A stretch of DNA of 32,682 nt from Planctomycetaceae bacterium (GCA_002724415.1 PBOU01000141.1:1-32682); one strand, 5' to 3'. Positions 1-8,611 are shown, numbered from the stretch's first letter. Program-made: numbers and translations. The notes: generated by a model not told the origin, from the letters alone.

Positions 1-2711
1 AGCGTGATCATTGTAGCAAGTCCATCCCCCTGCTTGCGAAGATCGGCAGTGATCTGGTCAACGCTTGAACGATCACCGAATTTCAGGGGACGGCCCAGCG
101 CGTAGGTCATCATCTTGTGGACCATTGCCCGGGCGAATTGATCCTGTCGATTTGCCAGCAGGAATCGCTTCAGTCCGTCCATGCCGTCGAGTTTCTGCTT
201 GTTGAACAGCAGGCTGGAGGCATCGACCGGTTTTCCTTTGATCTGGCTGCGCCAGCTTCCCACGGCATCGTAGTTTTCAAAAGCGATACCCCACGGGTCA
301 ATTTTCGCGTGGCACGACAGGCACGCGGCGTGGTTGCGATGGTCCTCGATCCGTTCCTTCAATGTCAATTTGGCGATCTCGGGATCGGCCAGGTCGATCT
401 CGGGAACGGCCGGAGGGGGTGGTGGCGGTGGATCGTTCAGCAGGCTTTCCAGCATCCAGATGCCACGTTTCAGCGGATGCGAATCCTTGCCGTCGGAATT
501 CATGGCCAGCAGGCCCGCCTGGGTCAGCAGTCCGCCTCGCCTGTGTCGCGGTTCGAGTGTCACGCGGCGGAAGTGGTTTCCCCGGACGTCGTTCAGTCCG
601 TAGTGCCGGGCAAGCCGTTCGTTGGCGAACGTGTAATCGGCATGAATGAAGTCCAGCACGCTGGTGTTGCGGTGCAGCACATCGTGGAAAAAGGCGATGG
701 GCTCCTCCTGCATCGCCTCCTTGAGTGGCGCGTCGAATTGCCGATACGCCTTCTTGTCGACGTTCAGGTAATCCAGCAACTGCATGCCCAGCCACTGTCG
801 TACGAAGTGCCGCGAGAATCGCCGGCTTCGCGAGTCGGCCAGCATCCGCTTGACCTGTCCGACCAGGATCTCGCGCTTGGCCAATTCTCCCTTCGCCGCC
901 AGGCCCAGGAGTTCCTCGTCGGGCGTGCTGCACCACAGGAACATCGAAAGACGAGTGGCCAGTTCCCAGGCGGCCAGTCGGTCTGCCGTTTTCTCCTGGT
1001 GTCGTCCTGGAGGAACCAGGTACAGGAACTTGGGCGAGGAGAGTACCGTGGCCAGGACCTCGACCATGGCGTCCTGGAAATCGTTGCAACTGGGACGGAT
1101 CCTGGCAAACAGGGCCAGTTTCTGGTCGATCTCGGCAGCCGTGGCCGGGCGTCGCCAGGCACGGGCCATGAAGCTCGACAACACCTCCCTCGCGTAGCTC
1201 GTTTCATTGTCGCGGTTCTTGCTGTCGACGAAAATCCGCGTGTGCGAGGCTGGTGGCCATTGCTTGTAGATGGGGGCGGTGATCTCCACGTAATCAACCT
1301 GGATGTCGCCCTGTGAGATCGAGCTGTTGACCAGTTTCACGAACTCCGAGGGACTGGGCAGGGCTCCCATTTTTTGCGTTTTCCGCATCAGGTTCCGCGG
1401 GTAGATCTCGCTCAGTGGAATGTCCCACTGGTAAAAGCGTGCCTTGCCCGGAGCGGCATCGATGGCAAGGTCGAGGCTGCTGATTCTCACCGACGCGTGC
1501 GAATCGTTGCTGGCCTGCCAGCCGAATTCCAGTTGCAGGCTGGGTACCTGACCGGCTTGGTTGGAGGTCCTGGAGGCACGGACGCGAACGCGGAGGGTCC
1601 CCCGGTCTGGAACCAGGTTTCCGAGTTCGACGATCAGCTTCTGCCCCCTGGGTATGACGGCGACATGATCAGAAACCGCGGGAATCGTGGGCCTGGCGGT
1701 GGTCGGTTTCCACGCGTATTTTGCCCCCCCGTAACTCCAGGACGCCCGGGCAGTCACGCCCGTGCTCAAAGTCTTGTAGTGAGTCCCGTTGGGGCGGGCA
1801 CGGAACCGGTTGGCTTGTCTTTGAAGTTCCTGCTTCAGCTTGTCCGGATTGTCCTTGTGTTTCTTCTTGATCTTCTCGACTTGTTGTTGCTGCTTGGACC
1901 ACAGGTCGGCCGAAGCGGCCTTCATGGAAACGCCCCAGAAGATCAGGTCCGGGCGTTTCCCTCGGACCGTGGCCCTCTCCAGGGCCTTGCGGCCCAGCTT
2001 GCGATACGCCCCGAACTGGATGACCGACATTTGCAGGTTTTCGGAGCTGTTCTGGAAACCGTCATCCGAACGGGCCTCCGGTGGCAAGTCCTTGGCAAAG
2101 TTGAAGGGGAGCTGCAAAAGGTCCTGCAGGGCGAAGTTGTATTCGTAACGGGTCATTCGTCGGAAGGACGAGTGTCCCTGCTTGACGCGGCGCACCGCGG
2201 AGGCGACCTGGATTTCCGAGGAGAGCCACTCGATGATCCGGCCACGATCCTTGTCACTCAACGGGACGGCGTCGGCTGGAGGCATTTCGCCATTGGTCAG
2301 CACGGCCGCTATTTCGAGCCACCAGTCCACGTCATCCCCGTTCAGGAGGTCGGGATCCAGGTTGTCGATTCGAATGTTCCCTTCCTGTTTCTTGGGGCCG
2401 TGGCAACCGATGCAGGTTGTTTTCAGCAGTGGCTGGATGCCTTTTCGAAAGGCCGCGAGTCGCGGCTTGGGAACACCGGTGACGACAGAACGTCGCTGGC
2501 GCTTCCGGTAACTGGACTGGCGCGCGCCCGAGACTTTCAACTCGTCGAACGTCGGGAGCCTCGTGTCGCCTTCGGCCGTTGGTGCAGCAGCGGACTGTTG
2601 GGAGTCGGGTGTCCGGGTGCCTTGGCCCATTGCCACGGAACCCATCGCGCACAAGAGTGCCATGAGCCAACCGGCACTGTTGTCAGGCAACTCGATGCAG
2701 AGTCTGGTCAT
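1..2711 (-). CDS. DUF1592-family planctomycete cytochrome-domain protein (3' end cut)
   Basis: About 903 codons run from ATG at 2711 off the window start; an in-frame TGA lies about 10 codons upstream, so this is the first possible ATG. Domain order as I read it: PSCyt1 with heme motif CIGCH (residues 100-104) and a following NGEMPP motif; DUF1587 (about 184-248, RMTRYEYN); DUF1595 (about 505-565); DUF1592 (about 575-705); DUF1588 (about 707-810) with a second CxxCH, CLSCH (797-801), after a run of six prolines; and DUF1585 (about 825-893). This is the usual order for the family. The frame reaches the GDGLATMI motif near the normal C-terminus, so perhaps 15-30 residues are missing. An N-terminal leader suggests export. 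Function is unproven; the family is tied to envelope-associated redox or polysaccharide processing by context only. A DUF1501 partner, normally downstream, would lie outside the window. Confidence 0.93.
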   Translation of the reverse strand, partial: MTRLCIELPDNSAGWLMALLCAMGSVAMGQGTRTPDSQQSAAAPTAEGDTRLPTFDELKVSGARQSSYRKRQRRSVVTGVPKPRLAAFRKGIQPLLKTTCIGCHGPKKQEGNIRIDNLDPDLLNGDDVDWWLEIAAVLTNGEMPPADAVPLSDKDRGRIIEWLSSEIQVASAVRRVKQGHSSFRRMTRYEYNFALQDLLQLPFNFAKDLPPEARSDDGFQNSSENLQMSVIQFGAYRKLGRKALERATVRGKRPDLIFWGVSMKAASADLWSKQQQQVEKIKKKHKDNPDKLKQELQRQANRFRARPNGTHYKTLSTGVTARASWSYGGAKYAWKPTTARPTIPAVSDHVAVIPRGQKLIVELGNLVPDRGTLRVRVRASRTSNQAGQVPSLQLEFGWQASNDSHASVRISSLDLAIDAAPGKARFYQWDIPLSEIYPRNLMRKTQKMGALPSPSEFVKLVNSSISQGDIQVDYVEITAPIYKQWPPASHTRIFVDSKNRDNETSYAREVLSSFMARAWRRPATAAEIDQKLALFARIRPSCNDFQDAMVEVLATVLSSPKFLYLVPPGRHQEKTADRLAAWELATRLSMFLWCSTPDEELLGLAAKGELAKREILVGQVKRMLADSRSRRFSRHFVRQWLGMQLLDYLNVDKKAYRQFDAPLKEAMQEEPIAFFHDVLHRNTSVLDFIHADYTFANERLARHYGLNDVRGNHFRRVTLEPRHRRGGLLTQAGLLAMNSDGKDSHPLKRGIWMLESLLNDPPPPPPPAVPEIDLADPEIAKLTLKERIEDHRNHAACLSCHAKIDPWGIAFENYDAVGSWRSQIKGKPVDASSLLFNKQKLDGMDGLKRFLLANRQDQFARAMVHKMMTYALGRPLKFGDRSSVDQITADLRKQGDGLATMIT

Positions 2712-3017
2712 TTCTTTTGGTCTCGGCGGATGACGTCTCGGTCATTCCGTTGGTGATCGTCGTCTTGCGGCGAGTTGGCATCCCGGATGAACCCACGGTG
2801 GCTCCGGTTCGTTGTCGATCGGTCGCCCACCAAGTATAGCCATTTTGGTTTCTGTTGGGGTCTACAGCTCCATGTGCTCCAGCGGGTGCCGCGACAAAGC
2901 GGGACAACGGCATATGGGCAATCAGTCTGTTTTGAATAGAATCCAACCGTGGCCCTGGGCCATGGAACGAGTCCGTGCCGGACGATGCGTATCAATCCGC
3001 TTCGGGAGTCAAACCCA
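2712..3017. other. Divergent intergenic region, 306 bp
   Basis: This spacer separates the minus-strand DUF1592 gene from the plus-strand small membrane protein gene. No coding frame with convincing composition is visible. A TATACT hexamer on the minus strand (2838-2833) resembles a -10 box, and TAGAAT on the plus strand (2937-2942) is another, but neither has a good -35 at 16-18 bp. A short palindrome, TGGCC-CTG-GGCCA, lies at 2950-2962. I see no terminator or riboswitch. Confidence 0.5.
3004..3008 (+). promoter_or_regulatory. Shine-Dalgarno that sets the start at 3018
   Basis: GGGAG at 3004-3008 is nine bases upstream of ATG 3018. The two earlier in-frame ATGs (2949 and 2985) have no comparable site, and their extra residues (GHGTSPCRTMRINPLRES) are not leader-like. 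Starting at 3018 places a hydrophobic segment directly at the N-terminus. Confidence 0.6.
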
Positions 3018-3494
3018 ATGCTGGCTGACTGGCTGTTTGTCTTGTTGGCGCCCGGTGTCATCCTCGGATGGTTTGCGATTGTCGGGGTGTTGTCGTTTTC
3101 GGGGGGATGGAATCGGTTGGCCCGGGTCTACCGTGACGACATGTCGGAGATGACGGTCGGTCACACGTGGGGGATGCAGAGCCTCTCGTTGAGAGGGTGG
3201 TGCGGCTACAACAACTGCATCGTCGTCGAGGCGACCGAGCGAGGTGTGAAGGTCAGGCCCTGGACCATCATGCGGCCCGGACACCCCCCGCTGTTTCTGC
3301 CGTTTGACGAGATGATCATGGCCAAGTCGCGAACAATGTTGGGTGTTCGGTTGAAGCAGGTCCGCATGCAGAAGGAACCCGGGATCAGCCTCGATTTTCG
3401 TGGAACACTTGTCGACGGCATTTGCGCACGAATGGGTGATGTCTGGCCCGCGGATGCCACCGAAGAGGTTGATTCGGAAACCGGCACCGCCTGA
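3018..3494 (+). CDS. Small membrane-anchored protein of unknown function
   Basis: This 158-residue protein starts at ATG 3018 behind GGGAG. Residues 1-30 (MLADWLFVLLAPGVILGWF onward) form one hydrophobic segment, either an uncleaved signal anchor or a single transmembrane helix. The remainder is a soluble domain of about 125 residues with several basic stretches and an acidic tail (EEVDSETGTA). I do not recognise the family and see no catalytic motif. An in-frame start at 2949 would add 23 residues, which I consider less likely. The gene stands alone, diverging from the DUF1592 gene and converging on the esterase gene with 19 bp between stop codons. Composition matches the surrounding genes. 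Confidence is for the gene being real. Confidence 0.8.
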   Translation: MLADWLFVLLAPGVILGWFAIVGVLSFSGGWNRLARVYRDDMSEMTVGHTWGMQSLSLRGWCGYNNCIVVEATERGVKVRPWTIMRPGHPPLFLPFDEMIMAKSRTMLGVRLKQVRMQKEPGISLDFRGTLVDGICARMGDVWPADATEEVDSETGTA

Positions 3495-3513
3495 GGTTCC
3501 AGTGGCACCGTGG

Positions 3514-4782
3514 CTACTTCGCCAGCGGTTTCAATCCCGAGTGAATGATCGGCACCAGCTTGTCCCAGCAGACACTGTTGCCGGGAATGCGCTGTCTCAT
3601 CGTGATCATCACCAGTTTTTCTTCCGGTACGATGTGAAACTTGGTGCTGGCGTAACCACCCCAGCGGTAGGCGGTTGCACGCCTGGTGCGAGGCTTGCTG
3701 CCGAAATCGTGGTCGACAAGTCCGAACCCCAGGCCGAACCGACGTGATTCGGTCTTGGGAAGCTGGTTGTCAAACATCAGGGCAATGGTGCTGGCCTTGA
3801 GGATCTGTCGTGTCCCAAGATGTCCTCCGTCCAGGATTGCCTGGCAGAAGTTGGCGTAGTCAGAGATCGTGGAGACCAGGCCACCACCACCGGACTCCCA
3901 TTGTGGTGGGTGTCGATAGGGACTCGTGTCGGCTGCCGAAATGCGATAGAAGGCCCCATTTTTCTTGTCGTGGACCGGCCCGAATCGGGCCAACTTGCTG
4001 TCGGGGACATGGAACGCGGTGTCGACCATCTGGAGCGGTTCGAACATGTGCTGCTGGAGATAGACCGAGAGTTTCTGGCCCGAGCAGATTTCGATGAGTC
4101 GGCCGAGAATGTCAACATTCAGTCCGTACGTGAATTTCTCGCCTGGATGGTGAAGCAGCGGCACTCGTCCCAGCCGCGTCATGCCATCCAGCAGCGAGCA
4201 TCTTGGCGGGGACATTCCCTCGTACCAGTAGACCAACTTGTTGGTTTCGTAGAACCGGTTGACCGGTTCCACCAGGCTGCCTCCGTAGGCGATTCCGGTG
4301 GTGTGTCGGAAAACATCACGGACGGTGATTTGTCGACGCGAGGGCACGAATCGGTGACGGGGCTTTCCCTGGCCGTCCTTGTCGGTGACCAGGACCTTCA
4401 TGTGTCGAAAGGAGGGGATGTAGTCGGCGATCGGATCGTCGAGTTGGAAATGTCCTTTTTCCCAGAGCTGCATTGCCGCGACCGACACGATGGGTTTGCT
4501 CATGGAGTAGATCCGCACGATGTCGTCGATCCGGGCGGGGATGCCCGAGACAGCATCGCGGTATCCGTAGGCCTTCAGGTGTGCGATTCGCCCCTTGCGG
4601 AGTACACAGACGGTCACCCCGGCGATTTCCTGCCGCTCGACCTGGCCATTGACCAGTGCTTCGGCGCGGGCGATCGCCATCGGATCGATTTGCAACTCGG
4701 CCAGCGACGCCGGTTCGAGTTCTGCAGCAAAAACCGGTTGGGTGGTGACAAGACAGGCGAGGAACCAGAACAGGCGGAGCAT
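3514..4782 (-). CDS. Secreted serine hydrolase, beta-lactamase fold (family VIII esterase-like)
   Basis: The 422-residue protein starts at ATG 4782 with GGAAG nine bases upstream. Residues 1-20 form a signal peptide with an Ala-Ala cleavage site, so it should act outside the cytoplasm. It has the class C beta-lactamase/penicillin-binding fold motifs. The SxxK box is SMSK at residues 93-96 (nucleophile S93, general base K96). The tyrosine motif is YGLN at 219-222. The third motif is WGG at 374-376, in place of the HTG or KTG of true beta-lactamases. SxxK plus tyrosine plus WGG matches family VIII carboxylesterases such as EstB, so hydrolysis of short-chain or small esters is more likely than antibiotic resistance. 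Substrate is unknown. It lies 121 bp downstream of the beta-propeller gene on the same strand and may be cotranscribed with it. Confidence 0.92.
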   Translation of the reverse strand: MLRLFWFLACLVTTQPVFAAELEPASLAELQIDPMAIARAEALVNGQVERQEIAGVTVCVLRKGRIAHLKAYGYRDAVSGIPARIDDIVRIYSMSKPIVSVAAMQLWEKGHFQLDDPIADYIPSFRHMKVLVTDKDGQGKPRHRFVPSRRQITVRDVFRHTTGIAYGGSLVEPVNRFYETNKLVYWYEGMSPPRCSLLDGMTRLGRVPLLHHPGEKFTYGLNVDILGRLIEICSGQKLSVYLQQHMFEPLQMVDTAFHVPDSKLARFGPVHDKKNGAFYRISAADTSPYRHPPQWESGGGGLVSTISDYANFCQAILDGGHLGTRQILKASTIALMFDNQLPKTESRRFGLGFGLVDHDFGSKPRTRRATAYRWGGYASTKFHIVPEEKLVMITMRQRIPGNSVCWDKLVPIIHSGLKPLAK

Positions 4783-4903
4783 AATGGAACTTCCAAGAGC
4801 CGGGGGAAATTGGCAATCAAGGGCACTGGGTCAGCGGATCAGACTTCACTCTTGGCAGATTCGCAACAGTTGGCAAACGGGCATGACGGTATCGGTTGCA
4901 CGG

Positions 4904-6463
4904 TCACTTTCGATTGGCGCCCGCAGGTGAAGCCGGCGATTTCGAACTGGAGAACCGAAATGAATAGAGATCTGCGTCTTTCATGAGAAACCGGAGGCGA
5001 ACCGGTGTCCCCGCCAGAGAACTGACATCCGGTCCCTGGTCCCATCGGACTTCCTGCCTGATCGAGTCGCCAAAGAAAACCAGCGCGTTGTCTCCGGCAA
5101 AACGGTCAATGGCTGTTCCGTCGGAGTTGAGGATCTCGACGCGGACACCGCCACTGGCGGAGGTCGATGCGTTGATGAACAACCGGTCTCCGTGGAACAC
5201 CAGTGGCCTTGTTGTCATGCGGCCACCGGCGTAGGGGGCGTTGATTGATGCCACGCCATCGACCCGCATCACCTGTCGCCTGACACGTGGGACGGGCAGC
5301 CGAAAATACTCGAGCGTGTAAACCGACATCTCGGTTGGCCCGGTGGGAACGAGCCCCATCGAGGTGTGGTTGCTGCGGTCGGTCCACTTGAGTGGGTCGA
5401 GTCCCGGGCGGATGAATGCTTCCAGAAACCGGCGATCCCAGTGGAGGCCGTCCCGGCTGCTGACAAAGACAGTGTCAGAAACACCGACGCCGAGTTGCTT
5501 CTTGAACTTGGCTGGCAGTGGCGCATTCCGCCAGCGGACATATCGCATGGGGAAAGCCAGGTACATGTGAGGAGCGCGGAAGTAGGGCCGGGCTCCGAAG
5601 GTGTAGAACTGGTCCGGGGGGGATGGCTTCATGTGCGTCCATTCCGGGTAGGACCAGTTGCGGAGGTCGGTCGATGTTGAACGCCGCACTGCCCTCAGTC
5701 GCTCGCCAGTGCCGGGCAGCACTCGCTGGTCACGCACATAAAGGATGTACCGTTTCGTGATGGTGTCCCAGAACAATGAATGGTCACTGTCGAGCAGGTT
5801 GGCCGGTGGGTAGTAGGTGCTCGGATTTTTCGTTCCCAGTCCGTTGATGATGGCGGTCTGGCTGACCTGGCGCCACCGCACGCGATCCGACGAAGCGAAC
5901 AGGAACAACCGGATGACCTCGCCATCCTTGGTTCTCTGCACACGGGCCCCGGGAGCCAGGTAACGATGCTCGCGTGGAGCACCCGGCCTGGTGTTGGGGT
6001 ACGGGAACAATAGGACCCCGTCGCCGGAGCCGAACGGTCCCGGGAAGACGATGTTGTTTTTCTTTGAACCCTGGAACTCGTACAGCCCCAGGCTGGGACG
6101 GGACCAGTTCACCCCGTCCTGGCTGGTTGCGTAACACGTGTAGCTTTTCCAGTCCTTGCCGCTGGCCGAGTTGCTCCGGCCGGAAACCGAGTGATAGTAC
6201 ATGTGGTAACCGTCTTCATCCTGGAAGACGCTGGTGTAGTGGTTGCCCGATCCTTCCCAGGGCTTGTCGAATGTCAGGGCCACCTCGGCCGGCCGCGGTG
6301 AATGCAGCTTGAAGGCCAGTCCCTCGAGCTTGTCGACCAGTGTGTCGTCGACCAGCAATTCCAGGCGGCTGCCAATATCAACCGGCGTCGTGCGGTCGCC
6401 GGCAATGCCGGTGGTTCCAAGAATCACAGCACACACGGCAAGGGACGACAACAGCCTGTTCAT
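4904..6463 (-). CDS. Secreted beta-propeller protein, glycosidase-like (GH32/GH43-type fold)
   Basis: This 519-residue protein has a signal peptide (residues 1-22) and an ATG at 6463 with GGAG six bases upstream. The sequence contains blade-like repeats of aromatic and acidic motifs: DEDGYHMYYH, a later SQDGVNWSRP, TDLRNWSYPEW and SRDGLHWDRR. These D-G-x-x-W turns recur in five-bladed propellers of the GH32, GH43 and GH68 clan. The LFVDDxL-like opening and the KPWEGSGNHYTSVF segment are familiar from a large group of planctomycete secreted proteins annotated as hypothetical or GH32-like. I cannot assign the three catalytic acids with confidence, so it may be an enzyme or a carbohydrate-binding propeller. 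A C-terminal jelly-roll-like region (about 410-510) may be a second module. It is the first gene of a probable two-gene transcript with the esterase. Confidence 0.85.
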   Translation of the reverse strand: MNRLLSSLAVCAVILGTTGIAGDRTTPVDIGSRLELLVDDTLVDKLEGLAFKLHSPRPAEVALTFDKPWEGSGNHYTSVFQDEDGYHMYYHSVSGRSNSASGKDWKSYTCYATSQDGVNWSRPSLGLYEFQGSKKNNIVFPGPFGSGDGVLLFPYPNTRPGAPREHRYLAPGARVQRTKDGEVIRLFLFASSDRVRWRQVSQTAIINGLGTKNPSTYYPPANLLDSDHSLFWDTITKRYILYVRDQRVLPGTGERLRAVRRSTSTDLRNWSYPEWTHMKPSPPDQFYTFGARPYFRAPHMYLAFPMRYVRWRNAPLPAKFKKQLGVGVSDTVFVSSRDGLHWDRRFLEAFIRPGLDPLKWTDRSNHTSMGLVPTGPTEMSVYTLEYFRLPVPRVRRQVMRVDGVASINAPYAGGRMTTRPLVFHGDRLFINASTSASGGVRVEILNSDGTAIDRFAGDNALVFFGDSIRQEVRWDQGPDVSSLAGTPVRLRFLMKDADLYSFRFSSSKSPASPAGANRK

Positions 6464-6488
6464 CAGATGCTCCGGTTCTCGTCAGAGA

Positions 6489-6513
6489 GACCACGAGAAC
6501 GGGTCTCGTGGTC
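6489..6513. promoter_or_regulatory. Perfect 10-bp inverted repeat in the leader of the beta-propeller gene
   Basis: GACCACGAGA (6489-6498) and TCTCGTGGTC (6504-6513) are exact reverse complements around five bases. On the minus strand the hairpin ends 25 bases before the ATG at 6463. No T-run follows on either strand, so an intrinsic terminator is unlikely. A protein-binding operator or a 5' leader hairpin fits better. Confidence 0.55.
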
Positions 6514-6530
6514 GGTTGGACCAGGAAATC

Positions 6531-6560
6531 AGTCTAGCCTTCCGGACAGGCCACAACCAA
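6531..6560 (-). promoter_or_regulatory. Candidate sigma70-like promoter for the beta-propeller gene
   Basis: On the minus strand TTGGTT (6560-6555) and TAGACT (6536-6531) are 18 bases apart, each matching four of six consensus bases. Transcription would start near 6524, putting the 6489-6513 hairpin in the leader. This is a weak match and planctomycete promoter rules are poorly known. Confidence 0.22.
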
Positions 6561-6582
6561 TCGACTGACGCCTGACGGTCGC

Positions 6583-6617
6583 GGTGATCCCCGTCGAGGT
6601 GATCGTTACCGGTGATC
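6583..6617. repeat. Cluster of three GGTGATC direct repeats
   Basis: GGTGATC occurs at 6583-6589, 6598-6604 and 6611-6617, with a near copy GGTGAAG at 6618-6624. Spacings are 15, 13 and 7 bases. They could be half-sites for a regulator, but they are short and could be chance. Confidence 0.35.
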
Positions 6618-6641
6618 GGTGAAGAACGTGAGGACGTGCCG

Positions 6642-6698
6642 TTTTCCCGGGAACGGTCGAACCTCACCATCCACCTTTCCTCGATGAACCCGGGAAAA
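6642..6698. repeat. Spaced 10-bp inverted repeat with CCCGGG cores
   Basis: TTTTCCCGGG (6642-6651) is the exact reverse complement of CCCGGGAAAA (6689-6698), with 37 bases between. The left arm lies inside the perfect palindrome TTCCCGGGAA (6644-6653). Two copies of a symmetrical core about four helical turns apart suggest a pair of operator sites ahead of the plus-strand cluster. Confidence 0.45.
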
Positions 6699-6841
6699 AC
6701 AGGTTATCATCGTCCGTATCACGTTCTGGCTCCATCAGGGAACCCGCGCGCACTCTCACGTGGCTTCACAATCACGGGTCGTCAAGATCCTCTTCACAGA
6801 ACCACCGTCTCGATGTCATTGTCAGCCGTGTCCGTCAAACA

Positions 6842-8611
6842 ATGCCGGTCCCAGTCGGGAGCAGACCGTTGAGCCAGGCAGCATCGACCAGGCCAACTCC
6901 CGTGGCCCAATCGACGTGGATCCTCGGTCCGGTTGCCGACCTGGTGCTGTTCGTTGCGACGCCGCTTCTGATTCTGCCCCTGGTGTTGCTGTCTCGTCGA
7001 CAATTCACCGACGAGATGATCTACGCGATTGTCGGAACACTGGGTGCCACCGGCCATCACCTGCCGGGGATGTTGCGTGCGTACGGGGATCGGGCACTTT
7101 TTCGACGTTTCCGTATCCGGTTGACGCTGGGGCCGATCCTGCTGCTGGGCGTTTCGGTGCCGCTGCTCTTTTCGGACCTGCGGGGCGGTATGGAAGTCGT
7201 GCTCGTGCTGTGGGGGTTCTGGCACGGGCTGATGCAGGTCTACGGTTTCCTGAGAATCTATGCGGCCAAGACCGGCCAGCCCGGTCCCCACTCCGCACGA
7301 CTCGACTGGTTGATGTGCGTGTCCTGGTTTGGTGCCGGGATGGTGTGTTCAGACGGCCGGGTCTTCCGCTTGCTGGAGACGTTTTACCGAACCGGAGGGC
7401 CATTGATCCCCTCCGGATGGGTCGGTGGATTTCGGACCGCCTGGCTCGTCGGCACCGCGGTGATCACGACGGTGTTCCTGGTCCACGAGTTCTCGCAGAG
7501 GTCTCGTTTTCGGACATCCACCTGGATACGGCTGCTTTCCATGATGATCAGTTTTGGCTTCTGGTGGTTCTCGATGGTGATGGTCGACAGCATCATCGTG
7601 GGCATCACGTTGTTCGAGATTTTTCACGACGTGCAGTACCTGGCGATTGTCTGGGTGTTCAACCGCAAACGGGTGGACCAGGCTGCTCCGGTTGGTGGCC
7701 TGGTCCGCCAATTGTTTCGTCGTAGCGGACTGATGGTCTTTGTCTACATTGCCCTGGTGGCGGCTTACGGTGCGGGGACCAGGTTGCCCGAGTTCCTGGG
7801 CGGGGAATCGCTGGAGGAACTGATGGTGTCGGTCATCTGGACGTCGACGCTGATGCACTTTTACCTGGATGGTTTCATCTGGAAGGTGCGTGAACAGGAA
7901 ACACGTGCGGGACTGGGCATTGGTGATTCCGCCAGTGCTCCGGAAACACGGCCACTCACCGAGGGACTGTCCCACGCACTGAAGTGGACCCCATTCCTGT
8001 TGGCCATCGGGGCCATGGCCGTTTCCCAATGGTGGAACGACTACGTGTTTGGTGACGCCACGGCTCGGGATATCCAGGTGATCGAGAGGTACAGGAAACT
8101 GGTCGCAGTCGTGCCCGACCACGCCCACGCTCACCTGACACTGGGAATCCAGCTCAAGCGGCAAGGCCAGTTGCAACAGGCCAGGCAATCTCTCGAGAAG
8201 GCTCTCTTGCTGAGTGCCGATCGGAACACCGAGGCCCACTTTCAACTGGCGATGCTGCTGTCATCTGAACGAGACATTGATGGATCGATCCGGCATCACA
8301 GGATTGTGCTGTCACGAGATCCGCGACGTACGGAATCTCATGTTCAACTGGCGTTCGCCCTGCAGGCACGGGGTGAACTCGAGCAGGCTGAGCACCACTT
8401 GCACGAGGCGCTCAAACTGAACGATGACCTCCCGGCTGTTCATGTCGGTCTTGGACGGCTCTACACCGAGACCGACCGTCAGCCCGAGGCGCAACGCCAC
8501 CTGCAACGGGCACTCACGTTGCTGGAGGCCAGGACCGATACGAACTCCGAAAGCACCAAGCTGCTGGAGGTGGTGCGTGGCTTGCTGAAAAAGAGTCCAA
8601 CCACTCCTTGA
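6842..8611 (+). CDS. Polytopic membrane protein with conserved-looking histidines and C-terminal TPR repeats
   Basis: The 589-residue product has about eight hydrophobic segments in residues 25-400, then TPR-like repeats from about 405 to 580 (A-H-x-x-L-G pattern, N-terminus of each helix pair near 430, 465, 499 and 533). Histidines or acidic residues sit in or next to the membrane segments: GHHLPGMLRAYGD (71-83), FWHGL (126-130), FHDVQY (261-266) and MHFYLDG (338-344). Such histidines recall membrane metalloenzymes like the Brp/Blh carotene dioxygenases, but I cannot assign the family. The ATG at 6842 lacks a ribosome site; TTG at 6869 has GGGAG (6857-6861) seven bases upstream and would remove nine residues. 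It is the first gene of the plus-strand cluster, 63 bp before the first DUF1501 gene. The TPR part probably faces the cytoplasm or periplasm as a docking surface. Confidence 0.88.
   Translation: MPVPVGSRPLSQAASTRPTPVAQSTWILGPVADLVLFVATPLLILPLVLLSRRQFTDEMIYAIVGTLGATGHHLPGMLRAYGDRALFRRFRIRLTLGPILLLGVSVPLLFSDLRGGMEVVLVLWGFWHGLMQVYGFLRIYAAKTGQPGPHSARLDWLMCVSWFGAGMVCSDGRVFRLLETFYRTGGPLIPSGWVGGFRTAWLVGTAVITTVFLVHEFSQRSRFRTSTWIRLLSMMISFGFWWFSMVMVDSIIVGITLFEIFHDVQYLAIVWVFNRKRVDQAAPVGGLVRQLFRRSGLMVFVYIALVAAYGAGTRLPEFLGGESLEELMVSVIWTSTLMHFYLDGFIWKVREQETRAGLGIGDSASAPETRPLTEGLSHALKWTPFLLAIGAMAVSQWWNDYVFGDATARDIQVIERYRKLVAVVPDHAHAHLTLGIQLKRQGQLQQARQSLEKALLLSADRNTEAHFQLAMLLSSERDIDGSIRHHRIVLSRDPRRTESHVQLAFALQARGELEQAEHHLHEALKLNDDLPAVHVGLGRLYTETDRQPEAQRHLQRALTLLEARTDTNSESTKLLEVVRGLLKKSPTTP

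Larger units (their letters stand above)
6464..6841. other. Divergent intergenic region, 378 bp, rich in repeats
   Basis: This spacer between the beta-propeller gene (minus) and the membrane/TPR gene (plus) holds an unusual concentration of symmetrical sequence. There is a perfect 10-bp inverted repeat at 6489-6513, and a widely spaced 10-bp inverted repeat at 6642-6651 and 6689-6698 built on CCCGGG. Three GGTGATC direct repeats start at 6583, 6598 and 6611. No protein-coding frame in it looks real. The arrangement is what one expects of a control region serving two divergent transcripts. Confidence 0.6.

Noticed and set aside
117-2756. Long plus-strand open frames (117-1316 and 1374-2756)
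   Set aside because: They are antisense to the DUF1592 gene, whose translation shows all expected domains. Their products show no family features and reflect high GC.
3514-4782. Beta-lactamase resistance gene
   Set aside because: The third motif is WGG and not HTG or KTG, which points to an esterase; nothing else suggests resistance.
3820-4986. Plus-strand open frame antisense to the esterase gene
   Set aside because: The minus strand encodes a complete signal peptide and SxxK/Tyr/WGG motif set; the antisense product has no recognisable feature.
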